NCBI GenBank assembly: GCA_017302355.1
Contig: JAFLDQ010000132.1
Span: forward strand, 1-9,868
Length of the DNA stretch: 9,868 nucleotides
Source: Dechloromonas sp.
GTDB lineage: Bacteria > Pseudomonadota > Gammaproteobacteria > Burkholderiales > Rhodocyclaceae
Direction of reading: 5' to 3'
Each line of letters opens with the position of its first letter. Position 1 is the stretch's first letter. Of the stretch, positions 1 through 7,183 are shown one piece after another. Both the position numbers and the translations under genes were made by a program. The notes under the pieces were generated by a model. The model was not told where the DNA came from and did not search any database. It saw only the letters and a list, made by a program, of their open reading frames with translations.

Positions 1-1
1 C

Positions 2-73
2 ATCGTCGCCCGCGGCGGCGCGACCACCGTCACGCTGCACATGGTCGAACTCATCGCCCAAGGCCGGCCATGA
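2..73 (+). CDS. C-terminal tail of an unidentified protein (partial, 5' end outside window)
   Basis: An open frame enters from the left edge and ends at TGA 71-73, giving 23 residues that end in ...VELIAQGRP. The stop overlaps the ATG of the next gene by 4 nt (ATGA at 70-73), so the two are translationally coupled and in one operon. The downstream genes are pilus-assembly-like, so this is probably a Flp/Tad pilus component such as a TadE-like protein, but that is guilt by association. The visible tail carries no diagnostic motif and I cannot name the family. Confidence 0.55.
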   Translation: MVARGGATTVTLHMVELIAQGRP

Positions 74-249
74 AGCGAATACGAATGCCCTCCGGTCAGG
101 CGATGACCGAGCATCTCGTGATCCTCGCCATCGTGCTGGGCGTCTTCGCCCTCCCGGCCGTCGACGGGCAGCCACTCGTCGTCTTCCTCGCCGAGTCCGT
201 GGCCACGGGTTTCGCGCGCTTTCTCACCAGCATTTCACTCCCGGTGTGA
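70..249 (+). CDS. Small membrane protein with prepilin-like leader (Flp/TadE-like candidate)
   Basis: A 59-residue protein. Seen: a short basic leader (K2, R3, R5) ends at G9, followed by Q-A-M-T-E, so that Glu14 is at +5 after the glycine, and then a hydrophobic helix (about residues 15-29). This G-x4-E plus hydrophobic segment is the layout of class III prepilins and pseudopilins cleaved by prepilin peptidases (TadV/CpaA in Tad systems). Mature Flp pilins have similar length, while TadE and TadF are longer. The start ATG overlaps the previous stop (ATGA) and the end lies 7 nt before a cpaB-like gene, which supports a Flp/Tad locus. The C-terminal half is mildly hydrophobic and has no motif I recognise. 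Function as a minor pilin or pseudopilin is inferred; an unrelated one-pass membrane protein is the alternative. Confidence 0.6.
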   Translation: MKRIRMPSGQAMTEHLVILAIVLGVFALPAVDGQPLVVFLAESVATGFARFLTSISLPV

Positions 250-624
250 TCCGCCCATGCCCAGGACAATCCCGCGCAACCTGTTGATCCTCGCCGTTGC
301 CGCGCTCTTCGGCCTGGGTGCCGCCTGGCTTGCCGCGCGCTATCTCGAGGAGCGCGCCTCCGAGATCGAACAGCGCCAGCACGGGCAGATGGGCCGCGCG
401 GTGGTCGCCAAGACCGACCTCGCGGTGGGGACGCCACTCTCCCACGAGCTGGTCGCTGTGCGCGAGGTACCAATCGAATGGCTGCACTCGAGCGCGATCA
501 CCCCGGAACAGTTCGAGCGGGCCGCGGGGTCGGTACTCGCCCTGCCGGCACGCGGCGGAGAGCCGCTGGTCTGGTCCCAGCTCGAGGAGCGGCAGCCCGC
601 GGCACTCTCCGCACAGCTCGCCCC

Positions 625-1572
<948 letters not shown>

Positions 1573-1586
1573 GCCGCCAATTCATG

Positions 1587-1615
1587 TTGCAAGCGCGTGA
1601 TGATTCGGGGATAAT
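1587..1615 (+). promoter_or_regulatory. Putative sigma-70 promoter for rpmE
   Basis: TTGCAA (1587-1592) and GATAAT (1610-1615) are separated by 17 nt in the 97-nt gap between rho and rpmE. This is a good match to the -35/-10 consensus (4/6 and 5/6). Transcription would start near 1622, leaving a leader of about 48 nt before the rpmE start. It would allow rpmE expression independent of rho. Confidence 0.6.
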
Positions 1616-1657
1616 CCTGCGCTTTCCAGGTCGGCCACAACCGCCGGTCGCGCAACG

Positions 1658-1663
1658 AAAGGA
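1658..1663 (+). promoter_or_regulatory. Ribosome-binding site of rpmE
   Basis: AAAGGA lies 6 nt before the ATG at 1670 and fixes the start codon of rpmE. Confidence 0.7.
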
Positions 1664-1669
1664 CACGAA

Positions 1670-1894
1670 ATGAAAGCCGACATCCATCCCGCCTACAATG
1701 AAATCCAGGTTGCCTGCTCCTGCGGCAATTCCTTCACGACCCGCTCGACGACGAAGAAGGCGCTTCATGTCGAGGTCTGCTCGCAGTGCCACCCGTTCTA
1801 CACCGGCAAGCAGAAGATCGTCGATACCGCCGGCCGCGTCGAGAAGTTCAACCAGAAGTTCGGCACCCTGCGCGGCAGCAAGTCCGCCGCCTGA
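1670..1894 (+). CDS. rpmE: 50S ribosomal protein L31 (zinc-binding type)
   Basis: A 74-residue L31, a protein of the large ribosomal subunit that bridges toward the 30S head. Seen: the family opening [14 protein letters not shown], followed by the cysteines of the zinc-containing (C+) form: Cys16 and Cys18 (CSCGNSF), Cys37 and Cys40 ([15 protein letters not shown]). The C-terminus VEKFNQKFG is also typical. All four cysteines indicate the zinc-dependent RpmE rather than the zinc-free RpmE2 (YkgM) paralogue. It has its own promoter-like sequence, a good ribosome-binding site and an intrinsic terminator, so it forms a stand-alone transcription unit within the rho-rpmE pair. Confidence 0.97.
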   Translation: MKADIHPAYNEIQVACSCGNSFTTRSTTKKALHVEVCSQCHPFYTGKQKIVDTAGRVEKFNQKFGTLRGSKSAA

Positions 1895-1916
1895 CCGGCG
1901 TGCGCCAGGACGGAAA

Positions 1917-1940
1917 GGGCAGCCAGCGGGCTGCCTTTTT
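1917..1940 (+). terminator. Rho-independent terminator after rpmE
   Basis: A perfect 7-bp stem GGCAGCC (1918-1924) / GGCTGCC (1929-1935) with a 4-nt loop AGCG is followed by TTTTT (1936-1940), 23 nt after the rpmE stop. An A-run before the stem (1914-1916) could extend pairing with the T tract. Confidence 0.85.
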
Positions 1941-1966
1941 CATTTTTGCGGGAGTGTCCTCCGCCC

Positions 1967-3589
1967 ATGGCTGATTTCGCAACCCTGCTCCGCCGCGGCA
2001 TCCGCCTGCCTCCGGCCGGCTGGACCCTGGCTGCGATGCTGGCATTCTACGTCCTGGCCGGACTCTTCGGCCGCGACCCGTGGAAGGGCGAGGACGCGAT
2101 CCACATCGGCGCCGCCTGGAACATGCTCCAGTACGGCGACTGGCTGTCGCCCGACCTGGCCGGACGCCCCTTCCACGAGCCGCCCCTGTACTACTGGACC
2201 GCCGCGCTGACCGGCGGGGCGCTCGGCTGGCTGCTGCCACTGCATGAAGCGATACGCCTCGCCAGCGGCGTCTGGATCACGCTGGCGCTGGTCGGGATCT
2301 ACTACGCCGGGCGCGAACTCTACGGACAGGAGAGCGCCGCCGCCAGCCCGCTCCTGCTCGCCGGCTGCGTCGGCCTGCTGATCCATGCCCACGACGCCCA
2401 GCCCATGCTGATCGCGCTTGCCGCCTACGGCGGCGCCATCGGCGCGCTGGCCGCGCTGACCCGCCGGCCTTGGCGGGCGGGGATATTCTACGGTCTCGCC
2501 GTCGCCGCCTGCCTGCTCGGCGCCGGGATTGCCCCGACCCTGCCGCTGCTGGCGATCGCGCCGCTCGCCTGGTGGCTGGCGACCGATCGCGGGCTGGCCC
2601 TGCGCGCTCTCGCCCTCGGTCTCGGGCTGGCGCTGATCCTGATCCTGTCCTGGCTGCTGCTGCTCCTCGCGTTCGAACCCGCGCGCTTCCACGGCTGGCT
2701 GAATACCGAACTGGCCCCGCTGCGGACACCCTTCTCGTTCTTCGGCGCCGGCCGCTTCCTGTCGCTGTTGCCGTGGTTTGCCTTCCCGGTTCTGCCGCTC
2801 GCCGCCTGGTCGCTGTGGACGCGGCGCCGGTCGCTGACGGCGACGCCGCAGTTGCTGCCGCTGGCCTTCCTGCTCCTGACCCTGCTGATGCTCGCCCTCG
2901 CCTTCCGGCCGCGCGAGATCCCGGCCCTGCTGCTGTTGCCGCCGCTGGCCCTGCTCGCCACGCCGGGCGCCCTGAGCTTGCGCCGCGGCGCCGCCAGCGC
3001 CTTCGACTGGTTCGCGATGATGAGCTTCAGCTTCTTCATCGCCCTCAGCTGGCTGGCCTGGTCGGCGATGGCGCTCGGCTGGCCGGCGCGCCTGGCCACC
3101 CGGGCGGTCGTTCTGCGCCCGGGGTTCGCCGGCAGTTTCGAGCTGGCGGCGTTCGCCATCGGCGTGCTCGCCACGGTCTGGTGGATCTGGCTGATCTTTA
3201 CCGCGCCGCGCTCGCCCTACCGCAGCCTGACGCACTGGACGCTCGGCTTCACCACGCTGTGGCTGATCGCGACGACGCTGATCCTGCCCTGGTTCGACTA
3301 CGGCAAGACCTATCGTCCGGTCGCCGAAGCCATCGCCCAGGCGCTCCCCGCCGACCGTGGCTGCCTCGCCGAACGCGGTCTCAGCGACACCCAGCGCGCA
3401 TCTTTCGCCTATTTCGCCGGCATCGAGCCGGCCGCGGCGAACTCGGCCGCCGGCAGGGAATGCCGATGGCTGCTGGTCGCGGGCGAGAGCGGCAAGGATC
3501 TCGCCGCCCCGAGCGGGATCTGGACCCGCGTCTGGGAAGGCAGCCGTCCCGGCGAACGCAAGGAAAAATTCCGCCTCTACCGGCGTTGA
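1967..3589 (+). CDS. ArnT-like (PMT/GT-C) membrane glycosyltransferase
   Basis: A 540-residue polytopic membrane protein of about 10-12 hydrophobic segments, close to the length of ArnT (about 550). This GT-C family moves a sugar from an undecaprenyl- or polyprenyl-phosphate carrier to an acceptor on the outer face of the inner membrane; ArnT itself puts 4-amino-4-deoxy-L-arabinose on lipid A. Seen: after the first helix (about 19-34) comes a first periplasmic loop with GRDPWKGED (Asp37, Glu42, Asp43), then GDWLSPDLAGRPFHEPPLYYW (67-77 holds RPFHEPPLYYW), both typical of ArnT/PMT catalytic loops. A soluble periplasmic C-terminal domain runs from about residue 440. I prefer ATG 1967, with GGGAG about 12 nt upstream; an in-frame TTG at 1946 would overlap the terminator region. 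No other arn genes are nearby, so donor and acceptor are unknown. Protein O-glycosylation or LPS modification are both possible. Confidence 0.85.
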   Translation: MADFATLLRRGIRLPPAGWTLAAMLAFYVLAGLFGRDPWKGEDAIHIGAAWNMLQYGDWLSPDLAGRPFHEPPLYYWTAALTGGALGWLLPLHEAIRLASGVWITLALVGIYYAGRELYGQESAAASPLLLAGCVGLLIHAHDAQPMLIALAAYGGAIGALAALTRRPWRAGIFYGLAVAACLLGAGIAPTLPLLAIAPLAWWLATDRGLALRALALGLGLALILILSWLLLLLAFEPARFHGWLNTELAPLRTPFSFFGAGRFLSLLPWFAFPVLPLAAWSLWTRRRSLTATPQLLPLAFLLLTLLMLALAFRPREIPALLLLPPLALLATPGALSLRRGAASAFDWFAMMSFSFFIALSWLAWSAMALGWPARLATRAVVLRPGFAGSFELAAFAIGVLATVWWIWLIFTAPRSPYRSLTHWTLGFTTLWLIATTLILPWFDYGKTYRPVAEAIAQALPADRGCLAERGLSDTQRASFAYFAGIEPAAANSAAGRECRWLLVAGESGKDLAAPSGIWTRVWEGSRPGERKEKFRLYRR

Positions 3590-3628
3590 CCGCGGCATCG
3601 TCGCGGCCGGACAGGTCGCGCCAGGCGC

Positions 3629-4174
3629 TCAGCCTCTGAGGAAGTGCTCGCGGTAATACCTGAGTTCGTCGATCGACTCGTGGATGTCCGCCAGCGCCGT
3701 ATGCCGTCCCTTCTTCCTGAAACCCTTGTAGACCTCGGGCCGCCAGCGCCGGCAGAGTTCCTTCAGGGTGCTGACATCGAGGTTCCGGTAGTGGAAGAAG
3801 GTCTCCAGCGCCGGCATGTGGCGGGCCATGAAACGGCGGTCCTGGCCGATCGAGTTGCCGCACATCGGCGAATGACCCTTCGTCGAGTATTTCTTCAGGA
3901 ACTCCAGCGCCAGCACTTCGACCGCCGCCTCGTCCAGCGCCGACGCCCTGACCCGGTCGATCAATCCCGAGCGGGCATGCGTCTTCTGGTTCCATTCGTC
4001 CATGACGGCCAGCGCGGCGTCGGCCTGATGGACTACCCAGGACGGCGATTCCGCCACCAGTTCCAGCTCGGAATTGGTCACCACCATGGCCATCTCGATG
4101 ATCCGGTCGTTGTCCGGATCGAGTCCGGTCATTTCCATGTCCAGCCAGACGAGGTTGTTTGCGTTGCCTGTCAT
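3629..4174 (-). CDS. orn: Oligoribonuclease (DEDDh 3'-5' exonuclease)
   Basis: Orn degrades 2-5 nt RNA, especially dinucleotides (including pGpG from c-di-GMP breakdown), to mononucleotides in the cytoplasm. The 181 residues equal the length of E. coli Orn. All catalytic residues fall at the same numbers as in E. coli: Asp12 and Glu14 (WLDMEMTG, motif ExoI), Asp112 ([11 protein letters not shown], ExoII), His158 and Asp163 ([14 protein letters not shown], ExoIII). The start chosen is ATG at 4174-4172 because it gives the family length. The frame stays open upstream to 4222, which would add 16 residues ([16 protein letters not shown]) with no family counterpart. No strong ribosome-binding site precedes either start. 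The gene converges on the glycosyltransferase (39-nt gap) and diverges from the M48 protease. Confidence 0.97.
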   Translation of the reverse strand: MTGNANNLVWLDMEMTGLDPDNDRIIEMAMVVTNSELELVAESPSWVVHQADAALAVMDEWNQKTHARSGLIDRVRASALDEAAVEVLALEFLKKYSTKGHSPMCGNSIGQDRRFMARHMPALETFFHYRNLDVSTLKELCRRWRPEVYKGFRKKGRHTALADIHESIDELRYYREHFLRG

Positions 4175-4179
4175 ATAAT
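4174..4179 (+). promoter_or_regulatory. Perfect -10 box (TATAAT) facing the M48 protease gene
   Basis: A consensus TATAAT on the + strand lies about 50 nt before the GTG start of the protease and touches the orn start codon on the other strand. No good -35 is found 15-19 nt upstream, and TTGTTT (4155-4160) is too close at 13 nt. It is plausible as the promoter of the protease-rsgA unit but unproven. Confidence 0.35.
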
Positions 4180-4230
4180 TGCCCGAGATCTTGAGGATCG
4201 CCATTTTCTCATAGCTTCGCAACCAGTTTC

Positions 4231-5475
4231 GTGAGCGCCGACTTCACCTTCCTCTTTCTTGCCACTGTCGCTCTGACGCTGGCCGGCCGCCTGTGGCTGA
4301 CCGTGCGCCAGATCCGCTGCGTCGCCGCGCATCGCGGCGCCGTCCCGGCCGGCTTCGCCGAGCGCATTTCGCTGGCCGCCCATCAGAAAGCCGCCGATTA
4401 CACGGTCGACCGCAACCGGCTGGCCATTCTGACGACCCTCGCCGATACGGCGCTGCTGCTGGCCTTCACCCTCGGCGGCGGGCTCGCCTGGCTGCATGAA
4501 TTCTGGGCGGCGCGCTTCGCCGGCCTCGTCCATGGCCTCGCCCTGATCTTCAGCGTCATGGCGATCGGGGCGGCGGTCGACCTGCCCTTCGCGCTCCATC
4601 GCCAGTTCGTCATCGAGGCGCGCCACGGATTCAACCGCATGACGCTCGGCCTGTTCTTCACCGACCTGCTCAAGCACACACTGCTCGGCATCTTCATCGG
4701 CGCCCCGGTGATCCTCGCCGTGCTCTGGCTGATGGCGGTCATGGGCAGCGCCTGGTGGTTCTGGGTCTGGCTCTTCTGGAGCGCCTTCAACCTGCTGATC
4801 CTGTTCGTCTACCCGACGTGGATCGCGCCGCTGTTCAACAAGTTTTCCCCGCTCGCCGACGGCGAGATGAAGTCGCGCATCGAGGCGCTGTTGTCCCGCT
4901 GCGGTTTCCGCTCCGGCGGGCTGTTCGTGATGGACGGCTCGAAGCGCTCCAGCCACGGCAACGCCTATTTCACCGGCTTCGGCAACAACAAGCGCATCGT
5001 CTTCTTCGACACCCTGCTCGAACGCCTCGGTCCACCGGAAGTCGAGGCCGTCCTCGCGCACGAACTGGGACACTTCCGCCGCCACCATGTCCTCAAGCGC
5101 ATCGTCCTGATGTTCGCCGCCTCGCTCGGCTTCCTCTGGCTGCTCGGCCGGTTGATCGGCGCACCCTGGTTCTACGCCGGCCTCGGCGTCCCGGCGCAAG
5201 GCACCGCGCTGGCGCTGATCCTCTTCTTTCTCGTCGCGCCCGTGTTCACCTTTCCCTTCACTCCGCTGCTGAGCCAGATCTCGCGCCGGCACGAGTTCGA
5301 GGCCGATGCCTGGGCCGCCGCCCGGACCGATGCGGCCGCTCTCGGCCGGGCGCTGGTCAAGCTCTACGAGGACAACGCCGCCACGCTGACCCCCGACCCC
5401 CTGCATTCGCTGTTCTACGACTCCCACCCGCCGGCCGCGGTGCGCATCGCCAGGCTCCAGGCCGCGGCACGCTGA
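4231..5475 (+). CDS. Membrane M48 family (Ste24/CAAX protease-like) zinc metalloprotease
   Basis: A 414-residue integral membrane protease with the layout of M48 Ste24-type enzymes. Seen: hydrophobic segments near 6-24, 66-85, 98-118, 150-170 and 173-195, then the catalytic domain with HELGH at 277-281 (His277 and His281 zinc ligands, Glu278 catalytic). Two further helices lie near 290-308 and 322-343. The third-ligand region is [11 protein letters not shown], with Glu355 the likely ligand and Asp359 conserved. The late SHPP motif (398-401) is also typical. The N-terminal half matches the M48 N-terminal helical domain of CAAX prenyl proteases, though bacteria do not prenylate proteins. Bacterial members are taken to act in membrane protein quality control or peptide processing, and the substrate here is unknown. 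The start is GTG 4231; no in-frame ATG, GTG or TTG lies between the upstream stop (4192-4194) and it, and no clear ribosome-binding site is seen. The stop overlaps the rsgA start by 1 nt. Confidence 0.93.
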   Translation: MSADFTFLFLATVALTLAGRLWLTVRQIRCVAAHRGAVPAGFAERISLAAHQKAADYTVDRNRLAILTTLADTALLLAFTLGGGLAWLHEFWAARFAGLVHGLALIFSVMAIGAAVDLPFALHRQFVIEARHGFNRMTLGLFFTDLLKHTLLGIFIGAPVILAVLWLMAVMGSAWWFWVWLFWSAFNLLILFVYPTWIAPLFNKFSPLADGEMKSRIEALLSRCGFRSGGLFVMDGSKRSSHGNAYFTGFGNNKRIVFFDTLLERLGPPEVEAVLAHELGHFRRHHVLKRIVLMFAASLGFLWLLGRLIGAPWFYAGLGVPAQGTALALILFFLVAPVFTFPFTPLLSQISRRHEFEADAWAAARTDAAALGRALVKLYEDNAATLTPDPLHSLFYDSHPPAAVRIARLQAAAR

Positions 5476-6326
5476 TGGAAGGCCGCGTCGTCGCCGCCCA
5501 TGGCCGCCAGTATGTCGTGGAGCTTCCCGACGGGGTTCTCCTCCCGTGCTTCCCGCGCGGCAAGCGCAGCGACGTCGCCTGTGGCGATCGCGTCGACCTC
5601 GAGCGCACCTCGGATGATCAGGGCGTGATCGAGGCCATCCAGCCGCGCACCAGCCTGCTCTACCGCTCGAACGTGGTCCGGCAGAAGCTGATTGCCGCCA
5701 ACGTCGACCAGATCGTCATCGTCGTCGCCACCGAGCCGGCGTTCTCCGACGAACTGGTGACCCGCGCCCTGCTCGCCGCCGAGAGCGAGGAAATCGAGCC
5801 GCTGATCGTCCTCAACAAGTGCGACCTGAGCGACCGCGTTGCCGACGCCCGCGCCCGGCTCGCGGTCTTCGCCGCCCTCGGCTACCGCATCGTCGAACTC
5901 TCCGCCCGCGACCACGCCGAGGACCTGCGCCCCGAACTGTACGGATACACCAGCGTGCTGGTCGGCCAGTCGGGAATGGGCAAGTCGACCCTGGTCAATG
6001 CGCTGGTTCCCGAGGCCGGCGCCGCGACCCGGGAAATTTCCGCCGCCCTCGATTCCGGCAAGCACACGACGACGCATGCCACGCTCTATCACCTCGACGC
6101 CGGCAGCGATCTGATCGATTCGCCGGGCCTGCAGGAATTCGGCCTCGGCCACCTCGACCGCCAGGAAATCGAGCACGCCTTCCGCGAATTCCGCCCCTTC
6201 CTCGGCCAGTGCCGCTTCCGCGACTGCCGCCACGGCCGCGAGCCGGACTGCGCGCTGACCGCCGCGGTCGCCGCCGGCCGGATCGACGCCCGCCGCTTCG
6301 CGCTTTACCACCGCATCGTCGGCTGA
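5475..6326 (+). CDS. rsgA: Ribosome small-subunit assembly GTPase RsgA (YjeQ/EngC)
   Basis: RsgA is a circularly permuted GTPase that binds the late 30S subunit and releases maturation factors such as RbfA. This copy has 283 residues and three parts: an N-terminal OB-fold (about 1-70), the permuted G domain, and a zinc-binding C-terminus. The G motifs come in the permuted order G4-G5-G1-G2-G3: NKCD (114-117), SAR (143-145), P-loop GQSGMGKS (164-171), GKHTTTH (195-201), DSPG (215-218). The zinc ligands are Cys246, Cys251, His253 and Cys259 (CRFRDCRHGREPDC). E. coli RsgA has an N-terminal extension, and this shorter form lacking it is common elsewhere. ATG 5475 overlaps the protease stop (TGATG), so it is translated by coupling. 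All motifs are intact. Confidence 0.97.
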   Translation: MEGRVVAAHGRQYVVELPDGVLLPCFPRGKRSDVACGDRVDLERTSDDQGVIEAIQPRTSLLYRSNVVRQKLIAANVDQIVIVVATEPAFSDELVTRALLAAESEEIEPLIVLNKCDLSDRVADARARLAVFAALGYRIVELSARDHAEDLRPELYGYTSVLVGQSGMGKSTLVNALVPEAGAATREISAALDSGKHTTTHATLYHLDAGSDLIDSPGLQEFGLGHLDRQEIEHAFREFRPFLGQCRFRDCRHGREPDCALTAAVAAGRIDARRFALYHRIVG

Positions 6327-6337
6327 ACCGGCGACGG

Positions 6338-6360
6338 GCCAAGGACATTCTTTGGCGTTT
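6338..6360 (+). terminator. Weak terminator-like hairpin after rsgA
   Basis: GCCAAGG (6338-6344) can pair with CTTTGGC (6350-6356), with one G-U pair and a 5-nt loop, starting 11 nt after the rsgA stop. Only a short GTTT follows instead of a T tract, so it may be a weak or Rho-assisted terminator, or chance. Confidence 0.3.
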
Positions 6361-6522
6361 GGCTGCTGCCGTGGCTACGGAAACTCCCTCCACAGATGAT
6401 TCGGTGCACGAGGATCGGAGGGTCGGGGTCGGGTCTTGCATTACGATACAAATCGCCAAATGTTTGATTGCAAGATCTCGGCTTTCGGCCCCGGGTTCGG
6501 TTTTCCGCCATTAGTACAAACA

Positions 6523-6558
6523 TGACATACAATGGCAATCTCTGACATCATCGAGGAG
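6523..6558 (+). promoter_or_regulatory. Putative parDE promoter, operator repeats and ribosome-binding site
   Basis: The 238-nt gap 6327-6564 is less GC-rich than its flanks and holds no convincing gene. Near its end are a -10-like TACAAT (6528-6533) without a good -35, two direct repeats of TGACAT (6523-6528 and 6543-6548) exactly 20 bp apart that straddle the expected transcription start, and GAGGAG (6553-6558) placed 6 nt before the ParD start. Short repeats over the promoter are what a ribbon-helix-helix autorepressor would bind. The operator role is inference. Confidence 0.4.
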
Positions 6559-6564
6559 TCCGCC

Positions 6565-6837
6565 ATGTCTCTCAACGTCTCTTTGCCGCTTGAACTCGAA
6601 AACCGGGTGCGCCAGCATGTCGAATCAGGGCTCTATGGTTCTGCCAGCGAAGTAATCCGGGAAGCGTTACGTTTGTTTGAAGCGTATCAGGGCATTCAGG
6701 CCGCCAATTTGTCGGCGCTCCAGGCTGATATCAACCAAGGGATCGCCGACATCCATGCCGGACATGTCCGCGAAGTCAGTATGTCCAGGATCAAGGAGCG
6801 CGGCAGGGCCACTCTGGCCAAAGCAAAGGCAGGCTGA
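6565..6837 (+). CDS. parD: ParD-type antitoxin (ribbon-helix-helix)
   Basis: A 90-residue protein. Seen: an N-terminal ribbon-helix-helix pattern (SLNVSLPLELENRVRQHVESGLYGSASEVI, residues 2 to about 31, followed by REALRLFE), which fits the ParD/CopG DNA-binding fold. A helical C-terminus follows and would wrap the toxin. In type II systems such proteins neutralise the partner toxin and repress their own operon. ATG 6565 is chosen because GAGGAG sits 6 nt upstream; an in-frame ATG at 6532 would add 11 residues but lies inside the likely -10 box. The stop overlaps the toxin start (TGATG). Base composition is less GC-rich than rsgA or the right-hand genes, suggesting acquisition. The ParD label is a family-level call and the exact subfamily is unsure. 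Confidence 0.88.
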   Translation: MSLNVSLPLELENRVRQHVESGLYGSASEVIREALRLFEAYQGIQAANLSALQADINQGIADIHAGHVREVSMSRIKERGRATLAKAKAG

Positions 6838-7145
6838 TGGCAGCCGTGCTGTTTTCGGGCAGCGCCGAGAACGATCTGCTGGAAGCCTGGCTATACATTG
6901 CTGACAACTGCGTGTCAGCAGCGGATCGCATGCTCGACCAGATTGAAGCCGAGGCCATGCGCTTGCTCGATCAACCCATGATGGGCAGGGAGCGCCGCGA
7001 GCTGGCGGAGGGTCTGCGCAGCTGGCCGACATCGACGCCATACATCCTGTTCTACATCCCGACCACGCAGGGAATTACCGTTGTCCGGGTCTTGCATCAT
7101 GCGCGAGATATTCCGGCAATTTTTGAAAGCTTGCCGGGCCATTAG
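6837..7145 (+). CDS. parE: ParE-type toxin (RelE/ParE superfamily)
   Basis: A 102-residue protein of the RelE/ParE fold. Seen: an N-terminal strand followed by a helix with the typical AENDLLEAWLYIADN, a second long helix (ADRMLDQIEAEAMRLLDQP), then the strand region with MGRERRELAEGLRSWPTS, YILFYIP and the closing VVRVLHHARDIPAIF. The signatures GRERxEL...R and RVLHxxRD are characteristic of ParE. ParE toxins poison DNA gyrase, whereas RelE members cleave mRNA on the ribosome; the sequence favours the ParE branch, but activity is inferred. ATG 6837 overlaps the antitoxin stop by 1 nt, with GGCAGG just upstream, so antitoxin is made first. The gene looks intact. It converges on the flavoprotein gene with a 38-nt gap in which I see no clear terminator. 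Confidence 0.9.
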   Translation: MAAVLFSGSAENDLLEAWLYIADNCVSAADRMLDQIEAEAMRLLDQPMMGRERRELAEGLRSWPTSTPYILFYIPTTQGITVVRVLHHARDIPAIFESLPGH

Positions 7146-7183
7146 CCCCCCTGTCGCCCCGATGTTCCCGGCGCGTGGCGTTA

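Noticed and set aside
1946..1966. TTG 1946 as an alternative start of the glycosyltransferase
   Set aside because: It lies 6 nt past the rpmE terminator T tract, so no leader would remain, and it adds MRECPPP, unlike the family; ATG 1967 is the better choice.
1940..3598. Very long open frame on the - strand opposite the glycosyltransferase gene
   Set aside because: The translation is Gln/Arg/Gly/Pro-rich low-complexity sequence typical of the antisense of a GC-rich membrane protein gene, and it shows no domain.
3590..3606. Hairpin CCGCG / CGCGG between the glycosyltransferase and orn stops
   Set aside because: The stem is only 5 bp and no T tract follows on either strand, so I do not call it a bidirectional terminator.
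4171..5427. Long - strand open frame opposite the M48 protease
   Set aside because: It is the antisense shadow of a gene with intact HELGH and EFEAD motifs; its own translation is compositionally biased and lacks motifs.
6434..6475. Inverted repeat TCTTGCA / TGCAAGA with a 28-nt spacer in the parDE leader
   Set aside because: Seven bases with a long spacer is within chance, and it lies about 60-90 nt upstream of the likely promoter.
6305..6538. Possible small - strand gene of 77 codons in the rsgA-parD gap
   Set aside because: It overlaps the end of rsgA and the parDE promoter region, has no ribosome-binding site I can see and resembles no family.
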